Assembly: GCA_017860395.1 (NCBI GenBank)
Contig: JAGDMC010000071.1
Span: 1 to 7,054 of the forward strand
Origin: Bacteroidota bacterium
Lineage (GTDB): Bacteria; Bacteroidota; Bacteroidia; Bacteroidales; UBA932
Direction of reading: 5' to 3'
Length of the DNA: 7,054 nt
The notes beneath the pieces were generated by a model. The model searched no databases. It had not been told where the DNA came from and saw only the letters and a list, made by a program, of their open reading frames with translations. The position numbers and the translations under genes were made by a program. Each line of letters opens with the position of its first letter. The first letter of the stretch is position 1. Positions 1 through 6,926 of the stretch are shown here, in pieces.

Positions 1-433
1 AGAGGGAGCAGAAGAACTTGCACAAATGGTTGTTCATGCTTCCGAGACCTGCTGTCCCAACTTCCTTCCGCTTTATCCGCTTACAGACAGCGTTGAGAAG
101 AAAATTGAGACAATCGCGAAGAAAATCTATGGAGCAGAAGCCGTTGACTATACAGCAAAAGCAAAAGCCAATCTGGTAAAAATCAAAAATCTCGGACTTG
201 AAGGTCTCGCAATTTGTATGGCCAAGACTCAGAAATCTCTTTCCGACAATCCGGACCTTCTCGGAAGACCAAAGGATTTCGTTGTTACAGTGAGAGAGAT
301 AGAGATTGCAGCCGGCGCCGGATTTTTAATTCCGATAACAGGCGAAATTATGCGCATGCCGGGGCTGCCGGAAGAGCCGTCTTCGCAGCATATAGATATT
401 GACAACGACGGAAATATCACGGGACTTTTTTAA
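1..433 (+). CDS. fhs: Formate-tetrahydrofolate ligase, C-terminal part (5' end outside the window)
   Basis: This cytosolic enzyme makes 10-formyl-tetrahydrofolate from formate, tetrahydrofolate and ATP, feeding purine and formyl-Met-tRNA synthesis. Only about 143 C-terminal residues are present; the family is usually about 555 residues, so roughly three quarters lie to the left. The frame is open from base 2, and the first in-window Met at base 26 is internal, not a start. Recognisable family blocks are KKIETIAKKIYGAEAV, ICMAKTQKSLSDNPDLLGRP, VTVREIEIAAGAGF, ITGEIMRMPGLPEEP and the terminal IDNDGNITGLF, which is typical of Bacteroidota versions. The stop is TAA at 431-433, and only four bases separate it from the convergent hisIE stop. 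Nothing indicates damage. Identity is secure; the missing N-terminus, with the nucleotide-binding loop, cannot be judged. Confidence 0.95.
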   Translation, partial: EGAEELAQMVVHASETCCPNFLPLYPLTDSVEKKIETIAKKIYGAEAVDYTAKAKANLVKIKNLGLEGLAICMAKTQKSLSDNPDLLGRPKDFVVTVREIEIAAGAGFLIPITGEIMRMPGLPEEPSSQHIDIDNDGNITGLF

Positions 434-437
434 GTAA

Positions 438-1028
438 TTACTTTTCGTGTCTTGCGAATAGCTCCTTTTCGGCATCACCTAAAGAAAGCCCGTAGTATTC
501 AAGCAAAACCAAAAGATGGTATATGAGATCTGCTGTTTCATATACCAATCTTTTTTTATCCCCTTTTATTGCTTCAATAATAACTTCTGCAGCCTCTTCC
601 CCTATTTTTTTGCTTATTCTCTCCTCACCCTCACCAAACAATTTGGTTGTATATGAGTCCGAAGGCATTTCGATATGTCTTTTTCGAATAATATCTCCAA
701 GCCTTCCGATAAATCCTTCAAAATCTTCCCCCTGAAAACAACTTACAGAACCTGTATGACAAACCGGGCCAGCTGGCTCTGCGCGTATAAGAATAGTGTC
801 ATTATCGCAATCTGCCTGACACGACCTTATTGATAAAAAATTTCCACTGGTTTCTCCTTTTGTCCACAGCCTCTTTTTTGACCGGCTAAAAAATGTCACA
901 ACACCATCTTTGATACTTTTCTCATATGCCTCCCTGTTCATATACCCAAGCATAAGCACTTTAAGCGATTTATCATCCTGTATTATTACAGGAATAAGAG
1001 AGTCACCGGTTTTAAACATATTGTTCAT
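438..1028 (-). CDS. hisIE: Bifunctional phosphoribosyl-AMP cyclohydrolase / phosphoribosyl-ATP pyrophosphohydrolase
   Basis: HisIE carries out steps 2 and 3 of histidine synthesis: the HisE half removes pyrophosphate from PR-ATP, and the HisI half opens the adenine ring of PR-AMP. It has 196 residues, normal for the fused form. The HisI domain (about 1-110) has the metal-binding signature QADCDNDT with Asp73, Asp75 and Asp77, plus Cys74, Cys90 and Cys97 in the CDND, GPVCHTG and VSCF blocks. The HisE domain (about 125-196) has the helical MazG-like pattern KIGEEAAEVIIEA (Glu144, Glu145, Glu148) followed by YETADLIYHLLVLL (Glu164, Asp167). The ATG at 1028 overlaps the hisF stop as ATGA, implying translational coupling; Met4 is a possible but less favoured start. 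It is the last gene of the operon and converges on fhs. Confidence 0.96.
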   Translation of the reverse strand: MNNMFKTGDSLIPVIIQDDKSLKVLMLGYMNREAYEKSIKDGVVTFFSRSKKRLWTKGETSGNFLSIRSCQADCDNDTILIRAEPAGPVCHTGSVSCFQGEDFEGFIGRLGDIIRKRHIEMPSDSYTTKLFGEGEERISKKIGEEAAEVIIEAIKGDKKRLVYETADLIYHLLVLLEYYGLSLGDAEKELFARHEK

Positions 1029-1780
1029 ATTCTAATATTTAATCCACTATTTAACAAATTACATTTTAGATCCTTTATGGAAATTTCTCCATTGTGAAAT
1101 ATTGATGCGGCAAGAGCAGCATCTGCTTTTCCTTCTTTAAAAACATGCTCGAAATGCTCTGCTTTTCCCGCACCTCCGGAGGCAATGACAGGTATAGACA
1201 GGACAGAGCTCAATTGAGCAATTTTTTCATAAGCAAAACCCTCTTTTGTACCATCATTATCGATAGCTGTAAAAAGAATCTCTCCTGCCCCCAGGTCCTG
1301 CGACTCCAAAGCCCAGTCAAGCAACTTCTTCCCTGCTGGAATTTGCCCGCCTCTGCTCATTACCATCCAGCATCCATTTATTTGAGTTGCATCAATAGCT
1401 ACGACAACAAACTGAGAACCAAACACGGACGATATTTCCTTAATTAGTTGAGGGCTGGAAAGTGCTGCGCTATTTATTGCAATTTTGTCTGCTCCTGCAT
1501 TTAACATTTCAGCAGCCTCTTTAAAGCATGAAATTCCTCCTCCTACTGTAAACGGAATATTAATTTCTCTTGCTATATTTTTAACTAAATCTACAAACGT
1601 TTTCCTACCCTCGCTTGTAGCACTGATATCCAGATATACAAGCTCATCGGCTCCTGTACGAGCGTAATTAATACCCATTAAGACAGGATCTCCGATTGTT
1701 TTTAAATTATTGAAGCGCACACCTTTAACGGTTCTGTTTCCGTTAACATCTAAACATGGAATTATCCTTTTAGCAACCAT
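1025..1780 (-). CDS. hisF: Imidazole glycerol phosphate synthase cyclase subunit HisF
   Basis: HisF is the synthase subunit that uses ammonia delivered by HisH to turn PRFAR into imidazole-glycerol phosphate and AICAR. At 251 residues it has the usual length for this (beta/alpha)8 barrel. The opening AKRIIPCLDV carries catalytic Asp11, and VVVAIDA carries catalytic Asp130. The half-barrel phosphate-binding motifs are visible as FTVGGGI (about 77-83) and VIASGGAG (about 198-205), with Asp51 in YLDI and the DNDGTKEGF loop near 174-182. The start at 1780 lies inside the end of hisA, giving a 19-base overlap; this is the start expected from the family N-terminus. The end overlaps hisIE by four bases (ATGA). 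No key residue is missing. Confidence 0.97.
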   Translation of the reverse strand: MVAKRIIPCLDVNGNRTVKGVRFNNLKTIGDPVLMGINYARTGADELVYLDISATSEGRKTFVDLVKNIAREINIPFTVGGGISCFKEAAEMLNAGADKIAINSAALSSPQLIKEISSVFGSQFVVVAIDATQINGCWMVMSRGGQIPAGKKLLDWALESQDLGAGEILFTAIDNDGTKEGFAYEKIAQLSSVLSIPVIASGGAGKAEHFEHVFKEGKADAALAASIFHNGEISIKDLKCNLLNSGLNIRI

Positions 1781-2487
1781 TTTTTTAACTCCTTTTCTGC
1801 AATTAGACTTTCATAAAAAGCTTTCCCAATTATTACTGCTTTCACTCCAGTCATTGATAATCTATCCAGGTCCTCAGCCGAGGAGACTCCTCCGGAAGCT
1901 GTAAACTCTACTTCAGGAAACGTATCCGTAAGTTTTTTGTAAAGGCCAAACGACGGGCCCTTCATCATTCCGTCTTTAGAAATATCAGTACAAATCACCT
2001 TTTTAATATTCGATTCAGTATAACTTGATATAATATCTTCTATATAAATATCTGTCTGTCGTTTCCACCCATTTATCTTTATCTTTTCATCAATAACATC
2101 TGCACCTAATATAACCTTTTCATTTCCATGCACATATAGCAACTCTTCGAGTATTTGCGGGCTATCTACAGCGACACTGCCGCATATTATCATTTTAGCT
2201 CCGGAATCGAATGCTTTTTGTGCAGATTCGATGTTCTTTATTCCACCTCCAAACTCAATTACAAGTTTTGTTGCTTTAGCTATCTTCTCTAAAACTTTCA
2301 AACTTACCGGGGAGCTCTCCAAGGCGCCCAAAAGATCTACAATATGTATTGAAGAAAAACCCATATTTTCAAACTTTTTGGCTATTTCAACCGGATTCGC
2401 GCTATATGAGATTACTTTACTGTAATCTCCTTTTGTGAGCCGGACACACTCACCATTAATCAAATCTATTGCGGGGATAATATCCAT
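1762..2487 (-). CDS. hisA: ProFAR isomerase HisA (phosphoribosylformimino-AICAR-phosphate isomerase)
   Basis: HisA catalyses the Amadori rearrangement of ProFAR to PRFAR, step 4 of the pathway. It has 241 residues, normal for this (beta/alpha)8 barrel. The N-terminus MDIIPAIDLINGECVRL holds the general acid/base Asp8, and VILGADV holds the second catalytic Asp130. The phosphate-binding half-barrel repeats appear as IEFGGGIK (about 77-84) and TASGGVSS (about 196-203), and the loop TDISKDGMMKGP (about 167-178) is diagnostic of HisA rather than HisF. The start lies eight bases after the hisH stop, with AT-rich sequence before it and no clear Shine-Dalgarno motif. The 3' end overlaps the hisF start by 19 bases, so the two barrel genes are physically interlocked. 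Confidence 0.97.
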   Translation of the reverse strand: MDIIPAIDLINGECVRLTKGDYSKVISYSANPVEIAKKFENMGFSSIHIVDLLGALESSPVSLKVLEKIAKATKLVIEFGGGIKNIESAQKAFDSGAKMIICGSVAVDSPQILEELLYVHGNEKVILGADVIDEKIKINGWKRQTDIYIEDIISSYTESNIKKVICTDISKDGMMKGPSFGLYKKLTDTFPEVEFTASGGVSSAEDLDRLSMTGVKAVIIGKAFYESLIAEKELKKWLLKG

Positions 2488-2495
2488 TATATCAA

Positions 2496-3080
2496 TTATT
2501 TAATATTTAAGAAGTTATTTATTATTTTTTCTCCTGCTGTACCGCTCTTTTCGGGATGAAACTGTGTTCCATAAAAATTTTTACATTGAAGAGAAGAGGA
2601 GAATATTTCTCCATATTGAGTGTGCGAAACGCTCTTATCACACAGTTCCGGCGCATAAGAGTGAATAAAATAGAGCCATTCTCCTTCATTCACATCACTG
2701 AAAAGTTCCCCTTTTAAATTAAATACTCTATTCCACCCCATGTGCGGAACTTTTATTCCTTCTCCTCGCAGTCTTTTAACTTTCGGAGGAAAAATGTTAA
2801 GACATTCAGTATCTCCCTCCTCACTACTTTTGCATAGTATCTGCATTCCAATACAAATGCCCAGTACTGGAATCGTTAGATTCTTTATTACTTCTTCAAG
2901 CCCGCAATTCGTTATGTTTTTCATCGCCGAGGAAGCCTCACCAACACCCGGAAGAATTACCCTATCCGAGAGCCTGATAATCTCAGGATCGGAAGTTATT
3001 ATAAATGGAGCGTTGAGTCTCACAAGAGATGAACTCAGGGAAAATAAATTCCCCATCCCGTAGTCAATAATTGTTATCAT
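2496..3080 (-). CDS. hisH: Imidazole glycerol phosphate synthase glutaminase subunit HisH
   Basis: HisH is the class I glutamine amidotransferase subunit that hydrolyses glutamine and passes ammonia to HisF. The chosen start gives 194 residues, typical for the family, and the expected N-terminus MITIIDYGMGNL. The nucleophile is Cys76 in GICIGMQ, and the catalytic pair is His175 and Glu177 in TQFHPEKSG. The oxyanion-strand motif LPGVG is near residues 43-47, and VPHMGWN lies at about 111-117. The frame is open a further 26 codons upstream, to 3158, but that extension would run inside the dehydratase gene and lacks family similarity. The ATG at 3080 overlaps the upstream stop as ATGA. The eight-base gap to hisA is the longest within the operon. 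Confidence 0.96.
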   Translation of the reverse strand: MITIIDYGMGNLFSLSSSLVRLNAPFIITSDPEIIRLSDRVILPGVGEASSAMKNITNCGLEEVIKNLTIPVLGICIGMQILCKSSEEGDTECLNIFPPKVKRLRGEGIKVPHMGWNRVFNLKGELFSDVNEGEWLYFIHSYAPELCDKSVSHTQYGEIFSSSLQCKNFYGTQFHPEKSGTAGEKIINNFLNIK

Positions 3081-4690
3081 ATCAATCCCTTGCTGCTTTG
3101 TATTCTGTAATCGTTCGCTCCTGGATAAAGAGCCATTTTCAACGCTCTTGAAAAACATTTAAACACCGATTCAATTAAGTGGTGGTCGTTACTGCCTGTT
3201 GCAGTTATATGTATTGTTGCCTTCATGCTTCTTGATAGTGTATCAAAAAAGTGACGGAACATATCCGACTCTATACCTCCAATATATGGAGCAGAAAACA
3301 TCAAATTCCACATTAGGAAAGATCTTCCTCCGGCATCAATGAGAACTTCTGCCTTTGATTCGTCCATAGGCAATGCAAAACCATATCTGTTATTAATTCT
3401 TCCATTAGAGAATGCTTCTTTAATTGCTTCTCCAAGAACGATTGCAGTATCCTCAATTATATGGTGAGTGTCCACTTCAATATCTCCAAAGACGTCAATA
3501 TCCATGGTAAATCCGGAGTGAAGAGCTATCTGCTCAAGCATGTGATCAAAAAAAGGAATTCCTGTTGAGACAGAGGAGACCATATTACCGAAAACATCTA
3601 TTTTTACTGAAACACTCGTCTCCTTTGTGACTCTTTTCAAATCAATTAAAGGCAAAACAAGTCCGGAAGATTCACCATTTAATATTGCAAGCAGCAAATC
3701 GTTATCACTCTTTTTCCCAACAGTAATCCGTAGGGTATTGCTGCAACCAAATTGAGAACTTCTATCCCTGACAATTATGCCCTTTCCATTTAAAATGTTA
3801 AATACATTTACAGAATCGGCAAATTTCACCAGCAAAAAATTGGCAGAACTTGAGTATACTTTTTTAACGCATTTTACAGACTTAAGCGAATCTGAGAGCC
3901 TTTTCCTCTCTCCGATAATAGTTGCCGTATGTTCGTTATTTCCTTTTATAATAAGTTTAAGCGCAAACTCCTGACTAAATGAATTAATATTATACGGGTA
4001 TTTTACATTATTCATGTATGAAATTATCTCCTTTCCCGAAAAAGCGAAACCAACCCTTAATGCCGCCATACCCCAGGCTTTCGAAAGAGTTTGCAACACT
4101 ACAAGATTTTGAAATTCCCCAATTTTAGAAACAAATCCGCTGTCTTCGGAAAAGTCTATATAAGCCTCATCAACTACTACAACTCCCGAAAAGTTCTTAA
4201 CAACCTCTAAAACTGCTATTTTGTCCAACAAATTTCCGGTTGGGTTATTAGGAGAACATAAGAAAATAAGTTTTGAGTTTGAATCAGCCGCCGAAAGCAG
4301 TTTCCCCGAATCTAATGAAAAATCATCATTAAGCGCGACCTCTCTGTATTCTACATTATTAACAGCAGCTGCAACTTTATACATCCCATATGTAGGCAAC
4401 ACAGAGATAATATTATCTGTACCCGGAATACAAAATACCCTTATTAGAATATCTATTGCCTCGTCGCTGCCGTTCCCTGCAAAAATACTCTCAACCGGAA
4501 CATTTTTTATTTTCGAAACGACACTTTTAAGCTTCATTTGCTGTGGATCCGGATATCTGTTATATCCATTGTTAAAAGGAGATTCATTGGCATCAAGAAA
4601 TATTCCGTTTGTTGCCGTTGTTTCGTTTCTGGCAGTTGAGTAAGCAGACATTGATTTGATATTATCTCTCACTAAAGCGTTTATATCCAT
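3077..4690 (-). CDS. Fused histidinol-phosphate aminotransferase (HisC) and imidazoleglycerol-phosphate dehydratase (HisB C-terminal type)
   Basis: One 537-residue frame encodes two enzymes. Residues 1 to about 340 are HisC, a fold type I PLP aminotransferase: FLDANESP near 31-38, SPNNPTG (146-152) with Asn149, DEAYIDF with Asp174 and Tyr177, the PLP lysine Lys204 in TLSKAWG, and the substrate-binding arginine Arg321 in LRITVG. Residues about 353-537 are the dehydratase (IGPD), with every usual metal ligand in place: His383 (FFDHML), His409, His410 and Glu413 (DTHHIIED), His480, and His503, His504 and Glu507 (NDHHLIES), ending in SSKGLI. A linker of about 12 residues joins them without an internal stop or plausible restart. 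The enteric-type HAD phosphatase domain that normally precedes IGPD in a bifunctional HisB is absent. The two halves catalyse consecutive steps, IGP to imidazole-acetol phosphate to histidinol phosphate. The gene starts two bases after the hisD stop. Domain identities are secure; that the product stays one polypeptide is inferred. Confidence 0.94.
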   Translation of the reverse strand: MDINALVRDNIKSMSAYSTARNETTATNGIFLDANESPFNNGYNRYPDPQQMKLKSVVSKIKNVPVESIFAGNGSDEAIDILIRVFCIPGTDNIISVLPTYGMYKVAAAVNNVEYREVALNDDFSLDSGKLLSAADSNSKLIFLCSPNNPTGNLLDKIAVLEVVKNFSGVVVVDEAYIDFSEDSGFVSKIGEFQNLVVLQTLSKAWGMAALRVGFAFSGKEIISYMNNVKYPYNINSFSQEFALKLIIKGNNEHTATIIGERKRLSDSLKSVKCVKKVYSSSANFLLVKFADSVNVFNILNGKGIIVRDRSSQFGCSNTLRITVGKKSDNDLLLAILNGESSGLVLPLIDLKRVTKETSVSVKIDVFGNMVSSVSTGIPFFDHMLEQIALHSGFTMDIDVFGDIEVDTHHIIEDTAIVLGEAIKEAFSNGRINNRYGFALPMDESKAEVLIDAGGRSFLMWNLMFSAPYIGGIESDMFRHFFDTLSRSMKATIHITATGSNDHHLIESVFKCFSRALKMALYPGANDYRIQSSKGLI

Positions 4691-4692
4691 TT

Positions 4693-5967
4693 TTACTTCT
4701 TTATCCTTATTGTTACTGCGTTTCTGTGAGCTTCCAAACCCTCTGCCCTTGCCATCTGCTCTATAGTTGCACCAAGATTTTCAATACCCTCCAGCGTAAT
4801 TTCCTGATATGTTATGGTATGAGTAAAACTGTCCAGAGAGAGCCCTCCCTGCGACTTTGCCCAACCACCTGTGGGGAGAGTATGATTAGTTCCTGATGCG
4901 TAATCTCCGGCACTTTCCGGAGAGTAATTTCCGATGAAAACACTTCCGGCGGCTTCAATTTTGCTGGCGATGCCCCAAGGATTAATGGTGCTGATAATTA
5001 AGTGCTCCGGCGCATAAATATTAGCGAATTCTATCATATTTTCCCGCTTTTCAAATATAATTGATATGCTTTTTTCAAGCGTTCCGGCAATCTCTTTTTG
5101 TCTGTTCAGTTTTGCAGATTGTTTTTCTATCTCTTTAAAACATTTTTCTACAACTGTGGGACAGGACGCAACCAGAAACACCTGAGAGTCTGCACCATGT
5201 TCTGCCTGTGACAGCAAATCTGCAGCAACAAATGCCGGATTTGCACTCTCATCGGCAATTACCATTAATTCGGATGGGCCGGCAAACATGTCAACAGCAA
5301 CGTCTTTGCATATAGCTTGTTTTGCATATGCTACATAGCTGTTCCCGGGACCAAAGATTTTATCAACTTTATTTATACTCTCCGTTCCGTATGCCATTGC
5401 TCCAATTGCCTGAGCGCCTCCAAGAGTATAAATTTCCTTTATTTCAAGATATTCGGCTGCATATAATATCGCAGGATTTACCTCTCCCTGTTTTCCCGGA
5501 GGAGTAAACAAAACAATCTCTTTACAACCAGCAACTTTTGCCGGTATTCCAAGCATAAGAACCGTTGAAAAAAGAGGTGCAGAGCCTCCCGGAACATAAA
5601 GGCCAACTCGTTTTACCGGTAACCTTTTTTGAGTACACCTAACTCCGGGAATAGTAATTACATCAACGTCAGGGACTATTTGCGCTTTGTGGAATTTTTC
5701 AATATTCGAAGCTGCAAGTGATATGGCTTCTTTAAGTTTTTCATCTAAAAACCGGCCGCTCTCCTTTATTGTTTTTTTTTCAACCACAAAACTGTCCAGT
5801 TTAACTCCGTCCAAAACTTTAGTATAAAAAATGAGAGCTTCATCTCCTCTTTTCTTTACATCTTCAAGAATACTGTTCACAGTTTCCTGTATCATACTGA
5901 TATTTTTTTCCGGTCTTTTGGCAATTTCATTCCATAAGCCCCTTCCAGGTTCGATATAGTTTTTCAT
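4693..5967 (-). CDS. hisD: Histidinol dehydrogenase HisD
   Basis: HisD performs the last two steps, the NAD-dependent four-electron oxidation of L-histidinol via histidinal to L-histidine. It has 424 residues, within the normal range. Visible signatures are VGLYVPGGSAP (about 121-131), TLGGAQAIGA (181-190), KIFGPGNSYVA (203-213) and DMFAGPSELMVIAD (226-239). The zinc ligands correspond to Gln254 and His257 in LSQAEHG, Asp355 in AGDYASGTNH and His414 in LEAHRNAV. The catalytic pair is Glu321-His322 in YAPEHL. The start ATG shares one base with the hisG stop (TAATG), favouring coupled translation, and the stop is two bases before the aminotransferase fusion gene. Histidinol, its substrate, requires a phosphatase that is not encoded in this window. 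Confidence 0.97.
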   Translation of the reverse strand: MKNYIEPGRGLWNEIAKRPEKNISMIQETVNSILEDVKKRGDEALIFYTKVLDGVKLDSFVVEKKTIKESGRFLDEKLKEAISLAASNIEKFHKAQIVPDVDVITIPGVRCTQKRLPVKRVGLYVPGGSAPLFSTVLMLGIPAKVAGCKEIVLFTPPGKQGEVNPAILYAAEYLEIKEIYTLGGAQAIGAMAYGTESINKVDKIFGPGNSYVAYAKQAICKDVAVDMFAGPSELMVIADESANPAFVAADLLSQAEHGADSQVFLVASCPTVVEKCFKEIEKQSAKLNRQKEIAGTLEKSISIIFEKRENMIEFANIYAPEHLIISTINPWGIASKIEAAGSVFIGNYSPESAGDYASGTNHTLPTGGWAKSQGGLSLDSFTHTITYQEITLEGIENLGATIEQMARAEGLEAHRNAVTIRIKK

Positions 5968-6818
5968 TACGGCATCATTTTATCAAGTGACAACACTAAT
6001 ATTCCCTCTGCTCCTATGGCTTTCAGGCTCTCCAGCTTTGGCCACAGCTGGTTCTCGTTAACAACCACATGCATTGAACACCAGCCGGGTTGTGCAAGGG
6101 GAAGAATAGTAGGACTTCTCATGCCTGGAATAAGGATTGCTGCATCATCTACCATCGACAGAGGAATATTCATCAGCAAATACTTCATCCCCTTGCTTCT
6201 TTCTACAGCCTCGAACCGCGAAATGAGCTGATTAACAAGCGTCCTCTTTTCATTATCAATCTCTTTGTTAACAATAAGAACTGCTTCGGATAAAAACACT
6301 TTTTCCACCTCTTTTAACCCATTTGTAATTAGTGTCCCTCCTGTACTGACAATATCGAATATTGCATCGGCCATTCCTACGGATGGGGCAACTTCAACCG
6401 AGCCCGCAATTTTGTGAATTTGAGCAGAAACCCCTTTCGAATAAAAGAAATCTTTAAGAATTACCGGATATGATGTTGCAACTCGTTTGCCATTAAAAGA
6501 TGCCACTCCTTCATAAGTCTCCGATTTTGGAATCGCGAGGGATAGCCGGCATTTTCCAAAACCCAGCTTATGAATTATCTCAACATCAGCAGCCTTTTCA
6601 ACCACTTCATTCAATCCCACAATACCAATATCCGCTACTCCCATTTCAACAGCCCCGGGAATATCATCGTCCCTCAGATATAGAATCTCCAATGGAAAAT
6701 CTTCACATCTTGTCAATAATTTTCTTTTACTCTTTTCAAAAGTAAGTCCGGATTCTGTGAGAATCTCTGTACTTTCTTCGTTTAATCGGCCTTTTGCCTG
6801 AATTGCCAGTCTTATCAT
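5967..6818 (-). CDS. hisG: ATP phosphoribosyltransferase HisG, long form with regulatory domain
   Basis: HisG catalyses the first committed step, condensing ATP with PRPP to PR-ATP. At 283 residues it is the long form, which does not need HisZ. Residues 1 to about 205 form the two catalytic subdomains: AIQAKGRL at the N-terminus, IGIVGLNEV near 64-72, and the PRPP-binding loop DIVSTGGT at 155-162. Residues from about 206 to the end match the C-terminal ACT-like domain that binds histidine for feedback inhibition in long-form enzymes, including PGMRSPTILPL (231-241) and the final GILVLSLDKMMP. It is the first structural gene. Its ATG lies 12 bases after the T-run of the attenuator terminator, in A-rich sequence without a Shine-Dalgarno motif, so both transcription attenuation and allosteric inhibition probably act on it. 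Confidence 0.97.
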   Translation of the reverse strand: MIRLAIQAKGRLNEESTEILTESGLTFEKSKRKLLTRCEDFPLEILYLRDDDIPGAVEMGVADIGIVGLNEVVEKAADVEIIHKLGFGKCRLSLAIPKSETYEGVASFNGKRVATSYPVILKDFFYSKGVSAQIHKIAGSVEVAPSVGMADAIFDIVSTGGTLITNGLKEVEKVFLSEAVLIVNKEIDNEKRTLVNQLISRFEAVERSKGMKYLLMNIPLSMVDDAAILIPGMRSPTILPLAQPGWCSMHVVVNENQLWPKLESLKAIGAEGILVLSLDKMMP

Positions 6819-6830
6819 ATTTTTTTGAAT

Positions 6831-6865
6831 AAAAAAAAGGGCCTACCGCAATGGTAAGCCCCTTT
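6831..6865 (-). terminator. Intrinsic terminator of the his attenuator
   Basis: Read on the minus strand, GGGCTTACC (6861-6853), loop ATTGC (6852-6848) and GGTAGGCCC (6847-6839) form a nine-pair stem with one G-U pair, followed by eight T residues (6838-6831). The stem can extend outward by a further G-U and three A-U pairs using 6862-6865 and the first T residues. It lies between the leader peptide stop and hisG, and the hisG ATG is only 12 bases beyond the T-run. A strong terminator directly in front of the operon makes sense only as a conditional one. Confidence 0.93.
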
Positions 6866-6926
6866 AAGGTTTAATTATATATATTTTAATTTATCTCATA
6901 TATACAAATAGCCTCTCAAGCCTACC
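6853..6926 (-). promoter_or_regulatory. Antiterminator pairing: leader GGTAGGCTT with the 5' arm of the terminator
   Basis: The leader segment GGTAGGCTT (6926-6918, codons 19-21) can pair with GGGCTTACC (6861-6853), the 5' arm of the terminator: seven core pairs with one G-U, plus two outer G-U pairs. This would leave the terminator's 3' arm single-stranded and allow transcription into hisG. The leader segment is a copy of the terminator 3' arm: CGGTAGGC occurs at 6927-6920 and again at 6848-6841. The arm begins 12 bases after the last His codon, so it would stay largely outside a ribosome stalled on the run. The complementarity is observed; the switch is inferred. Confidence 0.75.

Noticed and set aside
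26..433. Treating the Met at base 26 as the start of a separate 135-residue protein
   Set aside because: The frame is open to the window edge, and the residues before this Met continue the formate-tetrahydrofolate ligase sequence.
2740..3063. 107-codon plus-strand open frame opposite hisH
   Set aside because: It is antisense to a conserved amidotransferase, has no family features, and its composition reflects the complement of hisH codons.
3081..3158. Upstream extension of hisH by 26 codons to an ATG at 3158
   Set aside because: The added residues lie wholly inside the dehydratase coding sequence in another frame and do not resemble HisH. The ATG at 3080 gives the conserved MITIIDYGMGNL start and an ATGA overlap.
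3635..3680. The HisC-IGPD fusion as a sequencing frameshift artefact
   Set aside because: Both halves are in the same frame with complete motifs, and neither neighbouring frame carries extra HisC or HAD-domain sequence. A lost stop codon by error remains possible but would need a coincidental in-frame linker.
3676..3681. TAAATG in the +1 frame at the HisC-IGPD junction, suggesting an old stop-start pair
   Set aside because: The ATG frame closes after ten codons and does not lead into the dehydratase frame, and the HisC frame itself is open through this point. It looks like a chance arrangement in AT-rich sequence.
4221..4643. 140-codon plus-strand open frame opposite hisC
   Set aside because: It has no recognisable motif and lies entirely antisense to a well-conserved aminotransferase; it is a shadow frame.
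6839..6861. The hairpin as the terminator of an unrelated plus-strand gene
   Set aside because: On the plus strand the hairpin is followed by ctttaaggtttaa and not by a T-run, and no plus-strand gene ends nearby. The T-run is on the minus strand, facing hisG.
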